This document shows positions 1 through 4,197 of a stretch of 5,122 nt of DNA, piece after piece. The stretch is taken from positions 1 through 5,122 of the forward strand of contig DASQMI010000023.1 in the NCBI GenBank assembly GCA_035645555.1, written 5' to 3'. Position 1 is the first letter of the stretch, and the number at the start of each line of letters is the position of its first letter. The notes beneath the pieces are model-generated. The model had not been told where the DNA came from and did not search any database. It worked only from the letters and a program-made list of their open reading frames with translations. The translations under genes and the position numbers were made by a program. This stretch comes from Lysobacter_F sp035645555. Lineage in GTDB: Bacteria > Pseudomonadota > Gammaproteobacteria > Xanthomonadales > Xanthomonadaceae.

Positions 1-110
1 CCGCCGCGCTGCGGCGGGCCGGGGATCCGCTCCCGCAAGCGCCGATCGTCGGCTCCTAGGGCTTCGCCGGCAGGTGCTGCAGCGGATCGACCGGCTTGCC
101 GTTGTAGCGG
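1..110. repeat. Direct repeat, outer copy (copy A) of the nlpD 3' end
   Basis: This stretch aligns with 159-267 over 110 columns with two substitutions (38 against 196, 46 against 204) and one extra G around 51-52; bases 53-110 are identical to the partner. It contains most of the GC hairpin, the spacer, the TAG stop and the last 17 codons of nlpD, read on the minus strand. The match ends at 110, where the nlpD copy continues with coding sequence and this one diverges. Its left limit is unknown because the window begins inside the hairpin. Duplication is seen directly; mechanism and age are inference. Confidence 0.9.
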
Positions 111-136
111 GCGAGCCAGCGCTGCCTGCGGCCCAT
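56..136 (-). pseudogene. Relic of an nlpD C-terminus, 26 codons, in frame
   Basis: On the minus strand an ATG at 136-134 opens a frame that ends at the TAG at 58-56. The peptide begins MGRRQRWLA and then carries RYNGKPVDPLQHLPAKP, identical to the last 17 residues of NlpD. The first three codons, MGR, also match NlpD residues 236-238: the 12 bases at 126-137 equal those at 301-312. The interval between the two matching blocks is 18 bp (six codons) shorter here than in nlpD, so the frame is kept. The simplest reading is a shrunken remnant of a duplicated nlpD 3' end. I see no clear ribosome binding site and do not propose that it is translated. Part of the MGR match could be chance in GC-rich DNA. 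Confidence 0.6.
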
Positions 137-144
137 CGGGCCGC
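128..144. other. Short inverted repeat between the two nlpD 3' copies
   Basis: GCGGCCC (128-134) and GGGCCGC (138-144) form a perfect 7-bp stem with a 3-base loop. The relic ATG at 136-134 starts in the loop. Half of the stem is the same sequence found inside nlpD, so the palindrome may have arisen by chance or when the relic was formed. In DNA this GC-rich, a stem of this length is weak evidence for function. Confidence 0.35.
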
Positions 145-156
145 GCGCCGGCGAGC

Positions 157-177
157 GCCCGCCGCGCTGCGGCGGGC
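157..177 (-). terminator. GC-rich hairpin downstream of nlpD
   Basis: A perfect 9-bp stem (GCCCGCCGC at 157-165 with GCGGCGGGC at 169-177) encloses a 3-base loop. It lies 35 bases beyond the nlpD stop, a suitable place for the 3' end of the surE-pcm-yqaA-nlpD transcript. No run of T follows on the minus strand, so it is not a textbook intrinsic terminator; it may aid Rho-dependent termination or protect the mRNA 3' end. The same hairpin recurs at about 1-19 in the outer repeat copy, cut by the window edge. Confidence 0.5.
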
Positions 178-267
178 CGGGGATCCGCTCCCGCAGGCGC
201 CGAGCGTCGCTCCTAGGGCTTCGCCGGCAGGTGCTGCAGCGGATCGACCGGCTTGCCGTTGTAGCGG
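159..267. repeat. Direct repeat, inner copy (copy B) at the nlpD 3' end
   Basis: This is the partner of the repeat at 1-110, offset by 158 bp on the hairpin side and 157 bp on the coding side. It is probably the parent copy because it is continuous with the intact nlpD reading frame. It includes the last 17 codons (RYNGKPVDPLQHLPAKP), the TAG stop at 213-215, a 35-base spacer and the downstream hairpin. The copies are separated by 48 bp of mostly different sequence (111-158). Confidence 0.9.
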
Positions 268-1016
268 ATCTCGAAGTGCAGCATGTCGCGCGCGGCGCCG
301 CTGCGGCCCATCTCCGCGATCTGCTGCCCGGCCTTCACCAGCTCGCCCTCGTTCACCAGGCGGCGGCGGTTGTGGCCGTAAGCGGAAAGCCAGTTGTCGT
401 TGTGCTTGACGATGATCAGCTCGCCATAGCCCACCAGGCCCGCGCCGGAATACACCACGGTGCCGTCGGCGGCCGCGCGCACGGCGTCGCCGCCCTGTCC
501 GGCGATGTCGATGCCCTGGCGGGTCGGATCCCCGGCGGCGAAGCGGCCAATCAGCGCGCCGTCGGCCGGCCAGCGCCAGACGATCCCGCTGTTGGCGGGC
601 GGCGGCGACGCCGCCGGCGGCGGCGTGACCGGGCGCGCGGGCGTCGTGCCCGATGGCGGCGGAGCGCTAGGCCGGGCCGCCGGCGGACGCGCCGGCGTGG
701 CCGATGCCGGCCGCGCGGCGGTCGCCCCGCGCGGGTACAGGTACAGGCGCTGCCCCGGGTAGATCGTGTAGGGCGGCTCGATGCGGTTCCACGCGGCCAG
801 GTCGCGCACGTCGAGGCCGTTGCGGAACGCGATCCCGTACAGCGTGTCGCCGCGCTGCACCACCGCGGTGGCGCCGTATTTCGGCACCGACGCGCGCCGC
901 GCCGGCACCGCGCTGCTGCCGCCGGGCGTGCGCACCACCGTGGTCGAACACGCCGCCAGTGCCGTCGCCAGCACGAACGCCAGCACGATCGCCAGCCGCC
1001 ATCCGCCTGTCTTCAT
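213..1016 (-). CDS. nlpD: NlpD-like LysM/LytM lipoprotein, probable amidase activator
   Basis: This 267-residue lipoprotein has an N-terminal signal with lipobox LAAC (Cys23), a LysM peptidoglycan-binding domain at about 51-95 (VQRGDTLYGIA to YPGQRLYLY), a Pro/Ala-rich linker at about 97-142 and a LytM (peptidase M23) domain at about 145-264. Active LytM enzymes have an HxxxD motif and an HxH motif. Here the first His is Arg166, while Asp170 in GIDIAG is kept, and HxH reads MLH (245-247). Loss of these zinc ligands is typical of E. coli NlpD, which activates the amidase AmiC at the septum instead of cutting peptidoglycan, and I infer the same role. The ATG at 1016-1014 follows a strong Shine-Dalgarno sequence that includes the yqaA stop, with only 9 bp between the genes. 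It is the last gene of the surE operon. Its 3' end is duplicated at 1-110. Confidence 0.9.
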   Translation of the reverse strand: MKTGGWRLAIVLAFVLATALAACSTTVVRTPGGSSAVPARRASVPKYGATAVVQRGDTLYGIAFRNGLDVRDLAAWNRIEPPYTIYPGQRLYLYPRGATAARPASATPARPPAARPSAPPPSGTTPARPVTPPPAASPPPANSGIVWRWPADGALIGRFAAGDPTRQGIDIAGQGGDAVRAAADGTVVYSGAGLVGYGELIIVKHNDNWLSAYGHNRRRLVNEGELVKAGQQIAEMGRSGAARDMLHFEIRYNGKPVDPLQHLPAKP

Positions 1017-1020
1017 CGCA

Positions 1021-1027
1021 TCCCCTC
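1021..1027 (-). promoter_or_regulatory. Ribosome binding site of nlpD, overlapping the yqaA stop
   Basis: The minus strand reads GAGGGGA about four bases before the nlpD ATG, and its first bases come from the TGA stop of yqaA (1028-1026). A ribosome terminating on yqaA is therefore positioned at the nlpD start, which suggests translational coupling. It also supports the chosen ATG. Confidence 0.65.
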
Positions 1028-1631
1028 AGCGCGCCAGCACGAACCAGCCCACAGCCACGGCGAGCAGCACGAGCACCGCCCAGCCGATCGGCTCGATGTA
1101 GCGCCGCAGCGCCGCTTCCGCGCGCTCGCCGCCGAGCCGCACCGCGATGGCGACCAGATAGACGCGCTTGCCGCGGCCGACCAGCATGCTGGCGAGGAAC
1201 GGCAGCATCGGCACGCCGACGATGCCCGACGCCCAGGTGAAGATCTTCAGCGGAATCGGCGTGAACCCGGCCAGCACCAGCAGCCAGAATGCCTGCCACG
1301 GCGAGCGCGCGGAGATCTCGCGCAGATGCGCCACCTGCGCGTCGATCCTCTCCATCCAGCCGAGCGCCACCAGCAGCGGCTTGATCAGCTCGTAGGCGAA
1401 ATGCCCGAGCAGATATCCGACCACCGCGCCGAGCAGCGAGCCGACCAGACTCACGGTGGCGAAATACACACCGCGGCGCGGCTGCGCCAGCGCCATCGGC
1501 GCGAGCATCACCTCCGGCATCACCGGGAACACGATCGCCTCGGCGAAACTCAATCCGCCCAGCAGCGCGGTCGCGCGCGGATGCCGCGCCCACTGCAGGG
1601 TGCGGTCGTACAGCGGTCCGAACAGTTTCAA
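1026..1631 (-). CDS. yqaA: YqaA family inner-membrane protein (DedA/SNARE-associated)
   Basis: This 201-residue membrane protein starts with TTG at 1631-1629, preceded by a strong GAGGAGG. The resulting N-terminus, MKLFGPLYDRTLQWARHPRA, fits the YqaA proteins I recall from Xanthomonas. Starting further upstream would add about 56 Arg-rich residues read out of frame through pcm. Hydrophobic segments lie at about 22-48, 55-78, 113-128, 133-152 and 183-199. Conserved DedA-type features are the acidic and proline motif AEAIVFPVMPE (30-40), the glycine-rich stretch GSLLGAVVGYLLG (64-76) and GFTPIPLKIFTWASG (122-136). DedA relatives are linked to envelope homeostasis, and some transport or flip lipids. 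The substrate of YqaA is not known to me, so function is left open. It lies between pcm and nlpD in one operon. Confidence 0.88.
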   Translation of the reverse strand: MKLFGPLYDRTLQWARHPRATALLGGLSFAEAIVFPVMPEVMLAPMALAQPRRGVYFATVSLVGSLLGAVVGYLLGHFAYELIKPLLVALGWMERIDAQVAHLREISARSPWQAFWLLVLAGFTPIPLKIFTWASGIVGVPMLPFLASMLVGRGKRVYLVAIAVRLGGERAEAALRRYIEPIGWAVLVLLAVAVGWFVLAR

Positions 1632-1672
1632 GCAGCGCCCTCCTCGGGGGCGCGTCCGGCGTCCCCTGCCAT
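1628..1672 (-). CDS. Possible 14-codon coupling ORF between pcm and yqaA
   Basis: An ATG at 1672-1670 shares its A with the last base of the pcm TGA (TGATG). It opens a frame encoding MAGDAGRAPEEGAA and closes with TGA at 1630-1628, which overlaps the TTG start of yqaA (TTGA). The frame differs from that of yqaA. It has no good Shine-Dalgarno of its own, so any translation would probably be reinitiation by ribosomes leaving pcm. Both junctions overlapping exactly is suggestive but could be chance. If real, its likely role is to carry ribosomes across the 40-base gap to the weak TTG start; the peptide itself resembles nothing I know. Confidence 0.3.
   Translation of the reverse strand: MAGDAGRAPEEGAA
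1638..1645 (-). promoter_or_regulatory. Strong ribosome binding site that fixes the TTG start of yqaA
   Basis: The minus strand reads GAGGAGGG, then CGCTGC, then TTG. This near-perfect anti-16S match at about 6-base spacing decides the TTG start over the far upstream ATG. The site lies inside the possible 14-codon ORF between pcm and yqaA. Confidence 0.75.
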
Positions 1673-2370
1673 CAGTCGACCGTACCCGCGAGCAACGGCA
1701 CGAACACCACCGGCGCCAGCGTTTCCTGCGCGATCCGCCCGGCTTCGTCCTTGCGCAGCCGCAGCAGCGACTGCGCGTTGGCGCCGCCCACCGGCGCAAT
1801 CAGCGCACCGCCTTCGCGCAGCTGCGCGGTCAATGCGTCCACCAGCGCCGGCGCGGCGGCGGTGACCATGATCGCATCGAACGAGGCGTGGTCGGGCCAG
1901 CCGACGTGGCCGTCGTCGTGCTTGCTGCGCACGTTGAGCCCGAGCGTGCGGAAACGCTTGCGCGCGGTGCGCAGCAACTCGCCGATGCGCTCGACGGTGT
2001 AGACCTCGACGCCGAGCGCGGCGAGCACCGCAGCCTGGTAGCCGGAGCCGGTGCCGATCTCCAGGACCTTCGGCGCGCGCCCGGCGAGATCGACGGGCAG
2101 CGCTTCCATCAGCGCCTCGGTCATCCGCGCCACCACCCACGGCTGGGAGATGGTCTGGCCGTGGCCGATCGGCAGCGCGGTGTCCTCGTAGGCGCGGGTG
2201 GCCAGCGCCTCGTCGACGAACAGGTGGCGCGGCACGGTGCGGATGGCGCTGAGCACGCGCTCGTCGCGGATGCCGGCCTCGCGCAAGCGCTCGGCGAGGC
2301 GGTCGCGCACGCGCTGCGAGGTCAGCCCCGAACCGAGCGCCTCCGGCTGCAGGCGCATGCGCAGGCTCAT
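1672..2370 (-). CDS. pcm: Protein-L-isoaspartate O-methyltransferase
   Basis: This 232-residue cytoplasmic enzyme methylates L-isoaspartyl residues formed by spontaneous protein ageing, using S-adenosylmethionine, and so starts their repair. Its length is in the usual range for bacterial PIMTs. The family-specific segment GHGQTISQPWVVARMTE lies at 69-85 and includes the conserved Ser75. The SAM-binding motif I, VLEIGTGSGYQAA, is at 102-114, YTVER at 124-128 closes the next strand, and DDGHVGWPDHASFDAIMVTAAAP follows at about 152-174. The ATG start overlaps the surE stop as ATGA, the usual arrangement for this pair, and is preferred to an internal ATG at 2358-2356 because the extra MSLR matches homologues I recall. 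SurE and Pcm are linked to stationary-phase and stress survival in E. coli. Confidence 0.95.
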   Translation of the reverse strand: MSLRMRLQPEALGSGLTSQRVRDRLAERLREAGIRDERVLSAIRTVPRHLFVDEALATRAYEDTALPIGHGQTISQPWVVARMTEALMEALPVDLAGRAPKVLEIGTGSGYQAAVLAALGVEVYTVERIGELLRTARKRFRTLGLNVRSKHDDGHVGWPDHASFDAIMVTAAAPALVDALTAQLREGGALIAPVGGANAQSLLRLRKDEAGRIAQETLAPVVFVPLLAGTVD

Positions 2371-3152
2371 GCCGGCGCCCCCTGCCGCAGCGATGCCGCA
2401 AGGCCGTCGACCCAGCTCGCCACCTGCTCCAGCGCGTGGTAGCGGGTCAGGTCGACGTGGATCGGCGTGATCGAGATGAAGCCGCGGCGCACCGCATCGA
2501 AGTCGGTGCCGGGGCCGGCGTCCTGTTCCGGGCCGGCCGGCCCGATCCACCACCACTGGCGGCCGCGCGGATCGCGCTGCGGCACGCACGCCTCGGCGCG
2601 GTGGCGGTTGCCGAGCCGCGTGACCTCGAAGCCGCGGATTTCCTCCCACGGCAGGTCCGGCACGTTGACGTTGAGGATGGTGTCGGCCGGCAACGGTTCG
2701 GTGCGCAGGCGGGCGATGATCTCCACCGCCGCGCGCGCCGCGGTCGCGTAGTGGCGACCGACGTGGTCGGCGGTGACCAGCGACATCGCCACCGCCGGCA
2801 GGCCGAGGAAGCGCCCCTCCATCGCCGCGGCGACCGTGCCGGAGTAGATCACGTCGTCGCCGAGGTTGGCGGTGTTGTTGATGCCCGACACCACGATGTC
2901 GGGCTCGGCGTCGAGCATGCCGGTCAGCGCGATGTGCACGCAGTCGGTCGGCGTGCCGTACACGCGCCACGTGGTGGCATCCTGGTGCACGACCCGAATC
3001 GGCATGTCCAGCGTGAGCGAGTTGCTGGCGCCGGAGCGGTCGCGGTCCGGCGCCACGGTCAGCACCTCGTGCCCGGCCTCGCGCAGTCCGGCCGCCAGGG
3101 TTCGGATGCCCGGCGCGTCCACGCCGTCGTCGTTGCTCACCAGTACTCGCAT
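2367..3152 (-). CDS. surE: 5'/3'-nucleotidase SurE
   Basis: This 261-residue protein is a metal-dependent phosphatase acting on nucleoside monophosphates, found in the cytoplasm. The family signature SNDDG occurs at 6-10, with metal ligands Asp8 and Asp9. DRDRSGASNSLTL (36-48) supplies the Ser40 ligand, and SGINNTANLGDDVIYSGTVAAAMEG (89-113) supplies Asn92 and phosphate-binding residues. All expected active-site residues are present, so I expect an active enzyme. The start is the ATG at 3152-3150, giving the canonical MRVLVSNDDG. An in-frame ATG at 3197 would add 15 residues and lies inside the candidate -10 box. The Shine-Dalgarno is poor (GGAG only two bases from ATG). It is the first gene of the four-gene minus-strand operon and overlaps pcm by 4 bp. 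Confidence 0.95.
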   Translation of the reverse strand: MRVLVSNDDGVDAPGIRTLAAGLREAGHEVLTVAPDRDRSGASNSLTLDMPIRVVHQDATTWRVYGTPTDCVHIALTGMLDAEPDIVVSGINNTANLGDDVIYSGTVAAAMEGRFLGLPAVAMSLVTADHVGRHYATAARAAVEIIARLRTEPLPADTILNVNVPDLPWEEIRGFEVTRLGNRHRAEACVPQRDPRGRQWWWIGPAGPEQDAGPGTDFDAVRRGFISITPIHVDLTRYHALEQVASWVDGLAASLRQGAPA

Positions 3153-3192
3153 GACTCCGTGATCGCTCGGCAGCGGCGTTGCAAGGCATCGA

Positions 3193-3198
3193 ATCATA
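3193..3198 (-). promoter_or_regulatory. Candidate -10 box of the surE operon promoter
   Basis: The minus strand reads TATGAT, five of six matches to the sigma-70 -10 consensus and unusually AT-rich for this window. It lies about 40 bases before the surE ATG, so transcription would start near 3186 with a leader of roughly 35 bases. No clear -35 box is visible 16-18 bases upstream, so an activator or another sigma factor may take part. The assignment rests on one hexamer and its position. Confidence 0.45.
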
Positions 3199-3249
3199 GC
3201 CGATGCGGCGTGACGCCCCGTGGCGCACGCGCTGCGCTAGGCTGCCGGC

Positions 3250-3819
3250 ATGACGCACGAGCACGACGACCGCGACGACGACGAAGCCGGCGAGCTCTTC
3301 CGTGCCGCGGTCGGTCCGGTGCGTCGTCTGCCGGAGACGCCACCGCCGCCCGCGCCACCGCGTCCGGCGCCGCGCGCGCGAATGGCCGAGCGCGACGAGG
3401 CGGAAGCGCGCGACAGCTTCCGGCATGCGCTCGAGGAAGCGCCGCTCCTGGCCGGCGATGCGCTCAGCTACCGCCGGCCGGCGGTGCCCCCGCGCGCTTG
3501 GCAGCGGCTGCGGCGCGGGGAGATCGCGGTGCAGGACGAGCTCGACCTGCACGGCACCACGCAGCGCGACGCCGAGGCGCTGCTGCGCGACTTCCTGCAC
3601 GCCGCCCACCGCAGCGGCTTCGGCTGCGTGCGCATCGTGCACGGAAAGGGTCGGCATCTGGCCGAGTGGGTGGACGACGGCGGGACGCCGGTGCTGAAGA
3701 ACCTGGTCGACCGTCTGCTGCGCCAGCGCAGCGAGGTCATGGCGTTCCACTCGGCGCCGCCCGCGCAGGGCGGCACCGGTGCGGTGCTGGTGCTGCTCGC
3801 GCCGCCGAAGCGGCGCTGA
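3250..3819 (+). CDS. Smr-domain protein (SmrA/SmrB-like putative endonuclease)
   Basis: This 189-residue protein has a charged, Asp-rich N-terminus (1-16), a Pro-rich linker (about 29-43), a segment GDALSYRRPAV (69-79) common upstream of Smr domains in proteobacterial proteins, and a C-terminal Smr domain at about 95-186. The domain shows LDLHG (98-102), VRIVHGKG (127-134) and GGTGAVLVLL (174-183), the three hallmark motifs. Smr domains are nucleases; E. coli SmrB cleaves mRNA at collided ribosomes, while other members act on DNA. Which role applies here cannot be told from sequence. The ATG at 3250 is the first possible ATG, because an in-frame TAG lies at 3238-3240. No Shine-Dalgarno is visible before it. 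It is the only plus-strand gene, divergent from surE and convergent with the lipoprotein gene. Confidence 0.9.
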   Translation: MTHEHDDRDDDEAGELFRAAVGPVRRLPETPPPPAPPRPAPRARMAERDEAEARDSFRHALEEAPLLAGDALSYRRPAVPPRAWQRLRRGEIAVQDELDLHGTTQRDAEALLRDFLHAAHRSGFGCVRIVHGKGRHLAEWVDDGGTPVLKNLVDRLLRQRSEVMAFHSAPPAQGGTGAVLVLLAPPKRR

Positions 3820-3822
3820 GCC

Positions 3823-4062
3823 TCACTGCTGCTGGGCCTGCGTCTCGCGCGCCACCTGCGCGGCGGTCTTGTGCGGCGGATGAACCCACTGGACCTGGAT
3901 GCCACGGCGGCGTGCCACTTCCTGCACGCGTGCCATGTAGGCCTCGTCCGGATCCATGATCGACGGCGTGCGCTTCGGCGCGGCCGAACTCGTTTCGGAG
4001 GTGCTCGCGCAGGCAGCGAGCCCCACAGTGGCAAGCAGCACGATGCAAAGGCCGAGTTTCAT
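3823..4062 (-). CDS. Small lipoprotein of unknown function
   Basis: This 79-residue protein has a clear lipoprotein signal: MK, a hydrophobic core and the lipobox LAAC with Cys18. The residue after Cys is Ala, and no Asp is present at that position, which favours outer-membrane sorting by the E. coli rule. The mature part is only 62 residues: a Ser/Thr-rich tether (19-27), then DPDEAYMARVQEVARRRGIQ (37-56), probably a short helix, VQWVHPP (57-63) and a Gln-rich end. I do not recognise the family and give no function. The ATG has an excellent GGAGG at 4075-4071 with 8-base spacing. The stop lies 3 bp from the stop of the convergent Smr gene. A 135-bp gap with hairpins and a possible -10 box separates it from truD, so it may be transcribed from its own promoter. 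Confidence 0.8.
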   Translation of the reverse strand: MKLGLCIVLLATVGLAACASTSETSSAAPKRTPSIMDPDEAYMARVQEVARRRGIQVQWVHPPHKTAAQVARETQAQQQ

Positions 4063-4070
4063 GATCGCGT

Positions 4071-4075
4071 CCTCC
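4071..4075 (-). promoter_or_regulatory. Ribosome binding site of the small lipoprotein
   Basis: The minus strand reads GGAGG eight bases before the ATG at 4062. It begins four bases after the end of the hairpin at 4099-4080, so folding of the leader could influence access to it. Confidence 0.7.
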
Positions 4076-4079
4076 GGTG

Positions 4080-4099
4080 CGGCGCACCCGTGTGCGCCG
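4080..4099 (-). other. Leader hairpin next to the lipoprotein ribosome binding site
   Basis: A perfect 8-bp stem (CGGCGCAC at 4080-4087 with GTGCGCCG at 4092-4099) encloses a 4-base loop. On the minus strand it ends four bases before the GGAGG of the lipoprotein gene. It abuts the hairpin at 4100-4118. There is no T-run, so it is a poor intrinsic terminator; it could be an mRNA stability or translation element, or a Rho-assisted truD end. Confidence 0.5.
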
Positions 4100-4118
4100 G
4101 CCCGGCCCCATGCCGGGC
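4100..4118 (-). other. Second leader hairpin, abutting the first
   Basis: GCCCGGC (4100-4106) pairs perfectly with GCCGGGC (4112-4118) around a 5-base loop. It directly adjoins the 4080-4099 hairpin with no base between them, so the two could stack coaxially in RNA. It lies 80 bases beyond the truD stop and just downstream of the proposed lipoprotein transcription start. Confidence 0.5.
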
Positions 4119-4127
4119 TTGAGTCCG

Positions 4128-4133
4128 CTTATA
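4128..4133 (-). promoter_or_regulatory. Possible -10 box upstream of the lipoprotein
   Basis: The minus strand reads TATAAG, five of six matches to TATAAT, in otherwise GC-rich DNA. It would place a transcript start near 4121, giving a leader of about 59 bases containing both hairpins. I find no convincing -35 box at 16-18 bases. Read-through from truD remains possible. Confidence 0.35.
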
Positions 4134-4197
4134 CGCCGCGCAAAACGCCAGGCCAGTGCCGGCGGTTGGCTTCCGACGAACGGCCGTCCCGCTCCGG

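Noticed and set aside
1..212. A short CRISPR-like or REP array
   Set aside because: Only two copies are seen, the repeat unit is over 100 bp and includes coding sequence, and neither the spacing nor the palindrome matches CRISPR repeats or the GTAG-type REPs known in this group.
231..1865. A 544-codon plus-strand open frame antisense to nlpD, yqaA and part of pcm
   Set aside because: Its translation is Arg, Ala and His rich and low in complexity, as expected from the reverse of GC-rich coding DNA. The opposite strand holds three well-recognised genes.
2367..3197. An extended surE starting 15 codons upstream (ATG at 3197)
   Set aside because: The canonical start gives MRVLVSNDDG as in other SurE proteins, and the upstream ATG lies within the candidate -10 box.
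3179..3207. TTGCAA at 3179-3184 as a -35 box for the Smr gene
   Set aside because: The sequence 16-18 bases downstream (around GATGCG) does not resemble a -10 box.
1672..3750. A 692-codon minus-strand frame ending with the pcm stop
   Set aside because: Only the last 232 codons are Pcm. The upstream part runs out of frame through surE and antisense to the Smr gene, and pcm has a clear ATGA start.
2436..3959. A 507-codon plus-strand frame across surE, Smr and the lipoprotein
   Set aside because: It is antisense to surE and out of frame with the Smr gene, with Arg/Ala-rich composition and no recognisable motif.
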